Source of the DNA: Paenibacillus ihumii
GTDB lineage: Bacteria > Bacillota > Bacilli > Paenibacillales > Paenibacillaceae
Direction: 5' to 3'
Assembly (NCBI RefSeq): GCF_001403875.1
Contig: NZ_LN884299.1
Span: 2,046,117 to 2,110,116, forward strand
Length of the DNA: 64,000 nt
Part shown: positions 24,471 to 32,922 of the stretch, piece after piece
Layout: every line of letters starts with the position of its first letter
Numbering within the stretch: position 1 is the stretch's first letter
The notes under the pieces: model-generated
The model's database searches: none
What the model saw: the letters and a program-made list of their open reading frames with translations, nothing else
What the model was told of the DNA's origin: nothing
Program-made: the position numbers and the translations under genes

Positions 24471-26021
24471 ATGCGGATTACAGATGCCATTCATTTGCAG
24501 GCTGCGGAGAATCCGGACAAAACCGCTCTTGTCGTCGATCAACGCCGGCTGACGTATAGAGAGCTGGGCGAGGCGATCAACGAAGCGGCTTGTGAACTTC
24601 TGGACCTGATGGACAGCTTCAATAACGAAGGGGACACGAGGGTCGGCTTTTTGCTGGATAACAGCGTGGAGTTCGTGCAGTATTTTTTGGCGGCAACCGG
24701 GCTTGGCTTATGCTCTGCCTTATTCGATCCCAAATGGGCTGACGCGAACATCGAGACGGTTCTGGAGGAATGCAAGCCGTCCATCCTGATCGTTGGCCTT
24801 GATTTCCTTCCCCGCATCACAAGCATTTCTGATTCCGCAGGCATTATTGTGATCGATGAGAACACCGCAGAACAGGCTATTGCTGGCAATAGAGGCAGCG
24901 CCGTTCATACACCCGTCAGCGACAGCCCAGACCGTTCCCGACTTCACAGCATTTCTGCGGAAGACAGTCTGTTCTATATGGGGTTTACCTCCGGCACTAC
25001 CGGAACGCCCAAAGGCTTTCTCCGCGCCCAGCGCTCCTGGATAGAGAGCTTCCGCCGGGCCAGGGAAGCATTTGGGCTTAGCGCTGCCGACCATGTCCTC
25101 GGGACCGGGCCGCTGGTTCACTCCTTGACAATCTATGCAGCCATTCAAACGCTGTATCTTGGCGGAACCTTCTACCTGCAGCGAAAATTCGAGCCCGCTC
25201 AAGCTCTTGATTTGCTGCACACCTACCCGATTTCCCATATTTATTTGGTTCCTACGATATTCGAGGCGCTGTATCATACAGCGCATTCCCGTTACTCCAG
25301 CTTCGTCCCGTCACAGGTAAGTACGCTAATCACAACGGGGGACAAATGGACTCCAGAGTCCAAGCAGAAGGCAGCGCAAATCTTTCCTCTGGCAGGCATC
25401 TACGAATTCTATGGCGCCTCCGAGCTGAGCTTCGTCACGGTGCTGGACCCGGCAGGCAATCTAGCCAGGCCAGACTCTATCGGTAAGCCGTTTAACGGCG
25501 TGGAGGTGTCGATTCGCAAGCCCGACGGCACGGAAGCTGAGGAAGGCGAGGTGGGACAGATCTATATTAGAAGCGGTATGATTTTCTCCGGCTATTTCAA
25601 GAATGATGAAGAAACGAAACGGGTCATACACGGGGAATGGGCCACGGTAGGAGACCTGGCGAAGCGGGATTCGGAAGGCTTCCTCTATATGGTGGGCCGC
25701 AGCAAGAATATGATCATCAGCGGAGGCCTCAACATTTATCCCGAAGAGGTCGAGAAGGCGCTGCTCACGATGGAACAAATCGAGGAAGCCGTTGCTGCCG
25801 GACTGCCTGACGCATATTGGGGGCAAAAGCTCGTAGCCCTCATCAAGCTCAAGGCAGGCGCCGAAATCAGCGACCAGGAGATCCTTGCGTTCTGCCGTAA
25901 TCAGCTTGCCAGCTACAAATGCCCGAAGGCCATCCTGCGGGTGGATTCATTTCCTTACACGAATAGCGGAAAAATATCGCGGACGTCAGTCCATGATTGG
26001 CTGACCGGAAGGGGGGGATAA
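24471..26021 (+). CDS. AMP-forming acyl-CoA ligase (YhfT-like)
   Basis: A 516-residue adenylate-forming ligase that activates a carboxylic acid as its CoA thioester. The P-loop 'FTSGTTGTPKGFLRAQ' is near residue 175. 'EFYGASELSFVTVL' and 'WATVGDLAKRDSEGFLYMVG' follow, then the hinge 'GRSKNMIISGGLNIYPEE'. The C-terminal catalytic lysine is in 'TNSGKISRTS'. In B. subtilis the relative yhfT lies beside the bioY-type gene yhfU and the thiolase yhfS, the same association as here. GTG 24462 is an alternative start; ATG 24471 has better spacing to AAGGGAC. The substrate acid is unknown. Confidence 0.85.
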   Translation: MRITDAIHLQAAENPDKTALVVDQRRLTYRELGEAINEAACELLDLMDSFNNEGDTRVGFLLDNSVEFVQYFLAATGLGLCSALFDPKWADANIETVLEECKPSILIVGLDFLPRITSISDSAGIIVIDENTAEQAIAGNRGSAVHTPVSDSPDRSRLHSISAEDSLFYMGFTSGTTGTPKGFLRAQRSWIESFRRAREAFGLSAADHVLGTGPLVHSLTIYAAIQTLYLGGTFYLQRKFEPAQALDLLHTYPISHIYLVPTIFEALYHTAHSRYSSFVPSQVSTLITTGDKWTPESKQKAAQIFPLAGIYEFYGASELSFVTVLDPAGNLARPDSIGKPFNGVEVSIRKPDGTEAEEGEVGQIYIRSGMIFSGYFKNDEETKRVIHGEWATVGDLAKRDSEGFLYMVGRSKNMIISGGLNIYPEEVEKALLTMEQIEEAVAAGLPDAYWGQKLVALIKLKAGAEISDQEILAFCRNQLASYKCPKAILRVDSFPYTNSGKISRTSVHDWLTGRGG

Positions 26022-26027
26022 GCAAGC

Positions 26028-27197
26028 ATGTCTGTTCCTGTTATTGCTGCTGCAAAAAGAACAGCCATCGGCAGGTATGGCGGAATGTTCAAGGAGGTTC
26101 CGCCCGAGCTTCTCGCCGCCGAAGTCATTCGGGCCATCCTGGACGAAACTCGCATTGAGCCTGGCGACATCGATGACGTCATCCTCGGCAATGCGGTCGG
26201 TCCCGGCGGGAATATCGCCAGATTGTCCGCATTAACCGCCGGACTGCCGGTCGAGGTGCCGGGGGTTACGGTCGACCGGCAATGCGGCTCGGGGCTCGAA
26301 GCGATTCATCTGGCGGCGCGGCTGATTCAAGCTGGCGCGGGCGATATTTACTTGGCGGGCGGCGTAGAGAGCACGAGCCGGGCCCCGTGGAAGATCGAGA
26401 AGCCCCTCTCTCTATATGGCCGGGGACTTCCCGTTTTTTCGGGCCGCGCAAGATTCTCGCCGGACTTTATCGGTGATCCGGACATGGGCAAGGCCGCCAA
26501 CAATGTCGCCGACAAGTACGGGATTACCCGGGAGCAGCAGGATTTATATGCATTTCATAGTCAGAGGAAGGCCGCTGACTCGATTCGCAGCGGACGATTT
26601 CGGGGCGAAATCGTGCCGATCTCGGTTATGACCGGCCGGGAAATGAAGGTTATCGATACGGACGAATGTCCCCGCCCGGATACAACGCTCCAGAAGCTCG
26701 CGGCATTGCCGCCTGCATTCGATGCCGAGGGCACAGTAACGGCGGGGAACGCTTGCCCGGTCAACGACGGTGCGGCCCTGGTTCTGATCATGTCCTGGAA
26801 AAAAGCCCGGTCCATGGGCTTGCAGCCTGTTCTGAAATTCGCCGATTCGGCTGCGGCCGGTGTGGATCCGAATTATTTGGGCATCGGCCCGGTGCCGGCG
26901 GTGAACAGGCTGCTGGCGCGAAGCCGATTGACGGCAGAGGATATCGATATCGTCGAGTTTAACGAAGCCTTCGCCTCGCAGGTACTTGCCTCTTTGCAGC
27001 AGCTGAGCATCCCGGAGGAGATCGTTAATATCGGCGGCGGCGCGATTGCGCTTGGCCATCCTTATGGCGCCTCCGGGGCGATTCTCGTCACGCGCTTGTT
27101 CAGTGAAATGACGAGGATGCACGGCGGAAGGGGGATTACGACGCTAGGCATCGGCGGCGGTATGGGGCTTGCGACGTTATGGGAGAGATGCGAATAG
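26028..27197 (+). CDS. Thiolase-family protein with altered second cysteine
   Basis: A 389-residue thiolase (YhfS/acetyl-CoA acetyltransferase type). The nucleophile region 'VTVDRQCGSGLEAIHLA' has Cys86. 'VEFNEAFASQ' and the His motif 'GGGAIALGHPYGASGA' (His344) are intact. At the C-terminus the motif normally read as TLCIGGG is 'TLGIGGGMGLA', so Gly374 (codon 27147-27149) replaces the second catalytic Cys. That residue acts as the acid/base in degradative and biosynthetic thiolases, so activity may be changed or lost. It starts 6 bp after the ligase gene and is tightly operonic. Confidence 0.85.
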   Translation: MSVPVIAAAKRTAIGRYGGMFKEVPPELLAAEVIRAILDETRIEPGDIDDVILGNAVGPGGNIARLSALTAGLPVEVPGVTVDRQCGSGLEAIHLAARLIQAGAGDIYLAGGVESTSRAPWKIEKPLSLYGRGLPVFSGRARFSPDFIGDPDMGKAANNVADKYGITREQQDLYAFHSQRKAADSIRSGRFRGEIVPISVMTGREMKVIDTDECPRPDTTLQKLAALPPAFDAEGTVTAGNACPVNDGAALVLIMSWKKARSMGLQPVLKFADSAAAGVDPNYLGIGPVPAVNRLLARSRLTAEDIDIVEFNEAFASQVLASLQQLSIPEEIVNIGGGAIALGHPYGASGAILVTRLFSEMTRMHGGRGITTLGIGGGMGLATLWERCE

Positions 27198-27217
27198 ACG
27201 GAAAAGGAGGCAGCCGC

Positions 27218-28066
27218 ATGCAGCTTGATCAGCAAACGGCGGTCATTACCGGCTCGAGCCGCGGCATCGGCAGAGCCATCGCGGTAAGAATGGCGCAGGA
27301 AGGCGCCCGGGTCATCGTTAATGGAACCGAGGCGAGCCGTGTTAACGAGGTCGTACAGGAGATTCGCCATAACGGAGGCATTGCGCTTGGCATCGCCGAG
27401 TCGGTCGACACGATGGACGGGGCAGCCCGGATCATCGCGGCGGCGCTGACCGAGTTCGGGCAGATCGACATTCTGGTGAACAACGCCGGAATTATCCGCG
27501 ACAGAATGGCGCATAAGCTCAGCGAGGAGGATTGGGACGCGGTCATCGCCATTCATTTGAAAGGCGCCTTCGCCTGTATCCGGGCAGCTCTGCCCGCTAT
27601 GAGGGAGAGAAGGCAAGGCTGCATCATCAATATGACCTCGACCGCCGGTCTGGCCGGAATGGCGGGGCAGCTCAATTATAGTGCGGCCAAAGCCGGTCTT
27701 CTTGGCATGACCTGGACACTGTCGCAGGAGCTTCAGCATTACGGAATCAGCGTCAACGCCATTGCTCCTGCGGCTTTGACGGACATGACGGCTCCGTATA
27801 TCGAGCGAGCGAGGCGGGAGGCAGAGGCTAAGGGTCAAAGCCTCCCCGAGTATTGGCATATCGGAACGCCGGAGGAGGCAGCCGAGCTTGCGGTCGCGTT
27901 AAGCCTGCCGCAAAGCCGGGAAATTTCCGGCGCCATATTCTCCGTCAACGGAGGCGATATTGGATTATGGGCACGACCCGAGCATCAACTGCTGGCCTCG
28001 CGCTTGGCGGGCAAATGGGAAGCAAGCGAAATCGCCGCTGAATTATTCACCAATTACTTGAATTGA
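27218..28066 (+). CDS. Short-chain dehydrogenase/reductase (FabG-like)
   Basis: A 282-residue SDR. The NAD(P) motif is 'VITGSSRGIGRAIAVRMA', then 'ILVNNAGIIRD' and the catalytic Ser-Tyr-Lys in 'NMTSTAGLAGMAGQLNYSAA'. It extends about 30 residues beyond FabG-type enzymes at the C-terminus ('RPEHQLLASRLAGKWEASEI'). The frame opens at 27179, overlapping the thiolase, but ATG 27218 follows AAAAGGAGG and is preferred. In this operon it is a good candidate for the 3-hydroxyacyl-CoA dehydrogenase step (inference). Confidence 0.85.
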   Translation: MQLDQQTAVITGSSRGIGRAIAVRMAQEGARVIVNGTEASRVNEVVQEIRHNGGIALGIAESVDTMDGAARIIAAALTEFGQIDILVNNAGIIRDRMAHKLSEEDWDAVIAIHLKGAFACIRAALPAMRERRQGCIINMTSTAGLAGMAGQLNYSAAKAGLLGMTWTLSQELQHYGISVNAIAPAALTDMTAPYIERARREAEAKGQSLPEYWHIGTPEEAAELAVALSLPQSREISGAIFSVNGGDIGLWARPEHQLLASRLAGKWEASEIAAELFTNYLN

Positions 28067-28090
28067 GTCAAGCTATGGAGGAATGAGCTA

Positions 28091-29404
28091 TTGAAGAAGA
28101 AGCGTATATTTATCGGCATGATGGCCGGAATGGGCCGGGTCAACCGCTGCCTGCCGATCGCGCTCATGCTGCGGGATATGGGGCATGAGGTCGCTTTTAC
28201 AATCTGGGGCAATGCGGGTGCAGCCATGGAGCAAGCCGGCTTTCAAGCAATCCCGATCCCGCCGATTCCAGGGCCGAAAGTCCAGACATTCGATCCCGAT
28301 TTTGCGAATTTCCATCACTTCCTGGCGATGATGGGCTACGCCGATCCGGTGTATATGAAGAACGAGCTCGAGTCCAGGCTGAGCGCGACGGCGGACTTCA
28401 AGCCGGATCTCGTGCTGACGGATTCCAGTCTGTCGGCGGCTTTCATTGCCCGCAAGCTCGGCATTCCGCTCGTTTCCATTCATCAATCCTGTTCTTTACC
28501 CGGGGGCATGCCATTTAACCCAGATGCAGCGGCAAATCTGGCTGAGGGAGGTAAAAGTGGCGGAGATGATGAAGGAGATGGTCAAGAGGATGGTAAAGAG
28601 GGTAGTAAAGAGGGTGGTAAGGAGAGTGGCGAAGGGAACGTCGTAGGGAACGAGGTCACTGCGGCGCTTAACGAGACGCTGGCATTACATGGAATGGGGC
28701 GAAGCGATGGCGTGCTGTCTTTTCTGGCCGGTGATTTGGCGATCATACCGAGCATTCCTGAGTTTGATCCCGTTGACCCTCAGGCCCTCTCCATCCCGCT
28801 GGAGTACGTCGGACCAGTCGTTTGGAGGGATGCCAGCGCAGAAGGGCTCCCGTCCTCGTGGCTGGAGCGGGAACGGGGCCTGGCCGGGCGAAGGCGGGTA
28901 TTCGTCTATACGAGCAGGCTCGTAGAGTGGGGCGTCGAGAGCGGCGGGCATATTTTCAGGGAGGTGGTCAATGCGCTGGGCCATACTTCAACGGAAATAT
29001 TAATCGCTACGGGGTTCAATCCGCTGGAGGGAGTCCAGGGGGATATCCCGCCGAATGTAACTTTTGCTGCTTACGTATCCGGGGTGATGGCTGCCGAACG
29101 AAGCGACCTCCTGATCCATCATGGCGGACACGGGAGCTGCATGACAACGCTGCTGACAGGCACGCCTTCCTTGATGATCCCGACCTGGGCGGAAAGGGAG
29201 TTCAATGCCAGGCAGCTGCAGGACATCGGTGGCGGATGTATGATCCGTCCAAGCGAGGTAACGGGCCAGCGGCTGGCGGACATCGTAGAATCGATGCTGA
29301 GCGGCGGCGCTTTGGAGCAGGCGCAAAAATTAAGAGATGATATCGCTGCCCGCCATTATGGGGGGGCCGAACGCGCGGCCGCTTTGATTCATGGCCTGCT
29401 GTAG
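28091..29404 (+). CDS. UGT/MGT-type glycosyltransferase with low-complexity insertion
   Basis: A 437-residue GT-B glycosyltransferase resembling macrolide/UDP-glycosyltransferases. The N-terminal acceptor domain begins 'KRIFIGMMAGMGRVNRCLPI'. The C-terminal donor-binding domain has 'LLIHHGGHGSCMTTLLTGTP' and 'IPTWAEREFNARQLQDIGGG'. Residues about 153-183 (28547-28639) are a Gly/Lys/Glu/Asp-rich insertion encoded by a purine-rich tract, probably a surface loop in the acceptor domain. TTG 28091 follows GGAGGAATGAG. A glycosyltransferase is unexpected among beta-oxidation enzymes, and its acceptor is unknown. Confidence 0.8.
   Translation: MKKKRIFIGMMAGMGRVNRCLPIALMLRDMGHEVAFTIWGNAGAAMEQAGFQAIPIPPIPGPKVQTFDPDFANFHHFLAMMGYADPVYMKNELESRLSATADFKPDLVLTDSSLSAAFIARKLGIPLVSIHQSCSLPGGMPFNPDAAANLAEGGKSGGDDEGDGQEDGKEGSKEGGKESGEGNVVGNEVTAALNETLALHGMGRSDGVLSFLAGDLAIIPSIPEFDPVDPQALSIPLEYVGPVVWRDASAEGLPSSWLERERGLAGRRRVFVYTSRLVEWGVESGGHIFREVVNALGHTSTEILIATGFNPLEGVQGDIPPNVTFAAYVSGVMAAERSDLLIHHGGHGSCMTTLLTGTPSLMIPTWAEREFNARQLQDIGGGCMIRPSEVTGQRLADIVESMLSGGALEQAQKLRDDIAARHYGGAERAAALIHGLL
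28547..28639 (+). repeat. Purine-rich in-frame low-complexity tract
   Basis: About 93 bp of degenerate GGTAAAGAGGGT-like units encode Gly/Lys/Glu/Asp residues within the glycosyltransferase. The coding strand is almost free of C. It looks like replication-slippage expansion. Confidence 0.7.
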
Positions 29405-29521
29405 GCGCAGGCAGCACGATCGCCTGACGATTCGCACAGTGGTAGCATCGCCCCTTTACAAGACGGGAGCTCGGGATTGCTTTTAATATCAGAGCTTATT
29501 CATAAGGAGCTGAGAAGAACC

Positions 29522-30691
29522 ATGAATTTTGAACTGACCGAGGAGCAAAAGCATATTCAACGTACCGTACGCAATTTTGTCGCCGATGAGCTGATCCCCC
29601 TGGAACGCCAGCTTCTTCTCAACGAGCGTGAAGGACGGGATGGGATCAGCCGGGAAGAGCTTAGAGCGCTTCAGAACAAGGCTAGAGGCCTTGGGCTCTG
29701 GGGCATAGAGACCCCGGAAAAATACGGGGGAGCCAATCTGGGCACGGTCACAAGCGCCATCATAAAAATGGAGCTGGGCCGCACCTGCGTCCCTTTTGTG
29801 CTGGGAGGGGAAGCCGATAATATCCTGTTCATGTGCAATGAGAAGCAGATGGAGCGATATCTGTACCCGGTCATTTCCGGCGATCGGCAATCCTGCTTCG
29901 CGCTTACCGAGCGGGCAGCCGGTTCGGACGCAGCACGCATTCAAATGTCAGCCAAGCGGACGGTGGGCGGTTGGATATTAAATGGCGAGAAGGCATTCAT
30001 TACGAATGGGAATGAAGCGGATTTTGCCATTGTCTTCGCCGTTACGAGCCCAGCGTCCGGGAGGAAGCAAGGGATTACCTGCTTTCTTGTTGATCGGGAA
30101 ATGGGCTGGACGTCGGAGCCGATCCTGACGATGGGCGGAGATAAAAGCCCGTCTCTGCTGACGTTCGATCATGTGCTTGTTCCGGATGAGAATGTATTGG
30201 GTGAGGTGGATCACGGGCTGACGATGGCGATGCAATGGATCAGCAGAGGGCGCTGGGTCGTACCCGCCATTGCGGTTGGGGCGTCAGAGAGGCTGCTGCA
30301 AATGGCGGTCGACTATGCGAACGAAAGGGTAACCTTTGGTGATACGCTGGCTTCGAGACAGAGCATTCAATGGATGATCGCGGATTCCGCCGTTGAGGTT
30401 GAGGCGCTGAAATGGCTTGTCCTGTATACGGCATGGCGGGTAGAAAAGCAGCTGGATGCGCGCCATCACGCCTCGATGTCGAAGCTGTACGGCGCTGGCA
30501 TCGCCAATCAAATCGTGGATCGGGTGCTGCAAATTTACGGCGGCATGGGTTATTCCAAAGACCTGCCGATTGAGCGCTGGTACCGGGAGATGAGAGTATG
30601 GCGAATCTACGAGGGCACGGATGAAATCCAGCGGCTCATTATTGCAAGAAACCTGTTGAAGGGGAATGTTGAAATCGGCCACTGGGATTAA
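29522..30691 (+). CDS. Acyl-CoA dehydrogenase
   Basis: A 389-residue flavoprotein of the acyl-CoA dehydrogenase family. The N-terminus is 'FELTEEQKHIQRTVRNFVAD'. The FAD/substrate motifs are 'CFALTERAAGSDAARIQM' and 'GEKAFITNGNEADFA', and the C-terminal 'QIYGGMGYSKDLPIERWYRE'. The catalytic base is the Glu in 'IYEGTDEIQR' (residue 364), in the MCAD position. The frame opens at 29477; ATG 29522 is the likely start behind AAGGAG. The 117-bp gap after the glycosyltransferase may hold its own promoter. It converges on the MaoC-like gene with a 4-nt overlap of stops. Confidence 0.88.
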   Translation: MNFELTEEQKHIQRTVRNFVADELIPLERQLLLNEREGRDGISREELRALQNKARGLGLWGIETPEKYGGANLGTVTSAIIKMELGRTCVPFVLGGEADNILFMCNEKQMERYLYPVISGDRQSCFALTERAAGSDAARIQMSAKRTVGGWILNGEKAFITNGNEADFAIVFAVTSPASGRKQGITCFLVDREMGWTSEPILTMGGDKSPSLLTFDHVLVPDENVLGEVDHGLTMAMQWISRGRWVVPAIAVGASERLLQMAVDYANERVTFGDTLASRQSIQWMIADSAVEVEALKWLVLYTAWRVEKQLDARHHASMSKLYGAGIANQIVDRVLQIYGGMGYSKDLPIERWYREMRVWRIYEGTDEIQRLIIARNLLKGNVEIGHWD

Positions 30692-31692
30692 ACGAATACA
30701 TAGACAGCTGCGCCGCTATATGCCAATGTTCGCTGTCCCTGGCTGGATGAAGGGGCCGCTGCCTGCGGATGGGGTTCGGAAATGGAAGCATCGGGCCGCG
30801 TGATGAATATTTCCAGCAGGCAATGAATTGCCTGCTCGTCTCCGGCCGCTGCCGGCTCGGCGGAGGCTTCTTTTCCGCCTGTCCCGAAAGGGCAGGCCGA
30901 TTGGACAACAGCCTTGGCGTAGACGGTATCGCCTTCCACAATCGGAATGTGAAAGCGGCACTGCAGGCTGCTAAGCAACATATTATCTGTCTCCAGCTCC
31001 TGCAGCAGATTTCCGACCATGCCTAATATGAGCATGCCATGGGCTACCTGGCCGGGAAGGCCGAAATCGGCAGCCTTCTTCCTGTCCAAATGAATCGGAT
31101 TGCGGTCGCCGGAAGCAGCGGCATAAGCCAGCAGCAGATCTTTGGTGATCGTCCCTAGGCAAACATCGAGCAGAACCGTTCCGGAGGCGAGAGGGCTCTT
31201 CGTATCCCATATGCTGTACACCATTGGCGGTATAAACCGTCCTGTATTTACAGGCAGGGAATGGTCTGGGTTCGGGTGCGATGGCGGCCGATTCAGCAGC
31301 AGCAGCGTTGTATTCGCCTGCAAGAGCGGCTGATGATATGAATCCGTGAGCTCCATGATGCAATCCAGCAAGTGCATCCTTCCCTGGGAGCCCTTTGTTT
31401 CGCGAATGCTGGCAGGGCGGATCCGGTAGATCAGCTCCTCGCCATACTGAAGAGCCCGATGATATTGCAGCGATTGCTGTCCATGAATGACGATTTTGCC
31501 GTCGTTGTCGCCGGGCAGCCATGGAAGATTGACGTTCTGCCAGAGCGTAAGGGGAAAAGTTACAGGAACGCGGCAGCCATCCGGGCGAAAGGTTCTAGGA
31601 AAGCCCTCTAGGAAGGAGGCGATGACATCCTTCGTAATAATCGTCCGCTGATGCGGCGCTGCGGCTTCGTGCTTCAGCCGTTTATGCTCCAT
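30688..31692 (-). CDS. MaoC-like (R)-specific hydratase, double hot-dog protein
   Basis: A 334-residue protein made of two hot-dog domains. The N-terminal half resembles FAS1-like dehydratases ('FPLTLWQNVNLPWLPGD', 'ALQYGEELIYRIRPASIRE'). The C-terminal half has the MaoC/hydratase-2 motif 'AAASGDRNPIHLD' plus 'FGLPGQVAHGMLILGM', where the Asp and His are catalytic by family knowledge. Such proteins hydrate 2-enoyl-CoAs. The C-tail (about 290-334) is low complexity. It is read on the minus strand towards the acyl-CoA dehydrogenase, the only gene of the block in this direction. GGGGGTGG precedes ATG 31692. Confidence 0.8.
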   Translation of the reverse strand: MEHKRLKHEAAAPHQRTIITKDVIASFLEGFPRTFRPDGCRVPVTFPLTLWQNVNLPWLPGDNDGKIVIHGQQSLQYHRALQYGEELIYRIRPASIRETKGSQGRMHLLDCIMELTDSYHQPLLQANTTLLLLNRPPSHPNPDHSLPVNTGRFIPPMVYSIWDTKSPLASGTVLLDVCLGTITKDLLLAYAAASGDRNPIHLDRKKAADFGLPGQVAHGMLILGMVGNLLQELETDNMLLSSLQCRFHIPIVEGDTVYAKAVVQSACPFGTGGKEASAEPAAAGDEQAIHCLLEIFITRPDASISEPHPQAAAPSSSQGQRTLAYSGAAVYVFV

Positions 31693-31899
31693 GATGGACC
31701 ACCCCCATGAAATCTTCGATCATCATTCTACTGTTGTTCCACATTCTACCTTTACCTTGCATTATCCTTCAATCAGTAACCAATAGATTCATATATCTCC
31801 GATAATATCTACGGAACATCTATGGTAACATCTCGATAACCTCTATGGTAGCATCCCTGATAATATAGTCGATAATTTCAAAGTACCGCCAACGAACAA
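31693..31899. other. AT-rich intergenic segment upstream of the MaoC-like gene
   Basis: This 207-bp stretch has short repeats of 'GATAATATC/GGTAACATC' type (about 31780-31870) and no gene. It should contain the promoter of the minus-strand hydratase gene. It joins the long repeat element that begins at 31900. Confidence 0.45.
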
Positions 31900-32733
31900 G
31901 GGGCTGTCCAAAAGTAAACTTTACGACCGGTTGTTCATGAAGTGACCAAACACGATCTCTGTCTCCGGTCGCTCATGAAGTGACCAAACACGCGGTTGTC
32001 CTTGAAGTGACTAAACACGATCTCTACCTTCGGTTGCCTTTGAAGTGACCAACATGCTCTCTGCCTCCGGTTGCCTTTGAAGTGACCAAACGAGCGCTCT
32101 ACCTCCGGCCGCTCATGAAGTGACTAACACGCTCTCTATCTTCGGTTGCCCATAATGACTAAACACACTCTGTACCCCTGGTTGTCCTTGAAGTGACCAA
32201 ATGCGCTCTGTACCTCCCTTTTACGCCGAGCATGAATCGCGGTTTCACGTTCTAAATGGATTTATAGTAGTTAGTTTCTGCTGAAAAGAAAGGAAAGGAG
32301 ATTTAAATGGATTTCATGTCGCTAGAAGAAGGGAATTGTTCTTTCTGGGCGGGATTGTTGATTTTAGGTACATGAAATCCATCTACTCCCCTGAAACATT
32401 CGTTTAGAGCATAATTAGAACCATGAATTCCATTTAGTGTTTGAGTTCTATAGCTTACGTTTGAATTTTATAGCTTACTTTTAGTTTTATAGCTTCCGTT
32501 TGAGCTTTATAGCTTACTTTGAGTTCTATAGCTTGTGTTTGAGTTCTATAGCTTACGTTCGAGTTCAAAGTTCAATAACTTATCTAAGACGAGCAAAAAA
32601 ATGGGATGCAGGCAAGGGTGAAATCGATTCCCGCAAAATTGGATTCCTCAGAAACGAATTACTAGAAACGAATAGCTTTTGAAAAGAAGGGGCGCTCCTC
32701 AGTCATCTAAGATAACTTCTGGGACAGCGTCTC
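31900..32733 (+). repeat. Long non-coding repeat element, copy 1 (MITE-like)
   Basis: About 835 bp without a credible gene. It starts GGGGCTGTCCAAAAG and ends CTTCTGGGACAGC, an imperfect terminal inverted repeat. In order it has about eight degenerate units of 37-38 bp (core GAAGTGACCAAACACG, 31930-32215) and a unique 200-bp core with a perfect 13-bp inverted repeat (ATGGATTTCATGT at 32307-32319 with 32372-32384). About six units of 20 bp follow (GAGTTCTATAGCTTACGTTT-like, 32443-32570), then a conserved tail. A second copy in the same orientation lies at 42273-42860. No clear target-site duplication was found. Confidence 0.82.
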
Positions 32734-32857
32734 TATTTTTTTACCCAAAATCAGAAAAAATTGCATGAAAGCCGGCCCAACACACGAAAACAAAAGTATT
32801 ACCCCACATAAAGTAAACAAAAACAAATATAAAACAAGAAATAATTATGTATTTCTG

Positions 32858-32887
32858 TTGACTTGTATGGTATTTTGGGATTAGGAT
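32858..32887 (+). promoter_or_regulatory. Probable sigma-A promoter of the rhamnose operon
   Basis: TTGACT (32858-32863) and TAGGAT (32882-32887) are 18 bp apart, 35 bp upstream of rhaB. The region lies immediately after the right end of repeat copy 1. No operator symmetry for the DeoR regulator was recognised with confidence. Confidence 0.5.
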
Positions 32888-32922
32888 GATGACATACCTT
32901 ATTTTTAAGGAGATGGGTATGA

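Noticed and set aside
27179..27217. Start of the SDR at 27179
   Set aside because: It would overlap the thiolase by 19 nt with no ribosome site, while ATG 27218 has AAAAGGAGG and begins at the Rossmann strand.
31930..32215. Tandem array considered as a CRISPR
   Set aside because: Units are contiguous and degenerate with no unique spacers of constant length, and no cas genes are nearby.
32500..32682. Short open frame inside repeat copy 1
   Set aside because: It runs across the 20-bp tandem array, has no ribosome site and is not preserved in copy 2.
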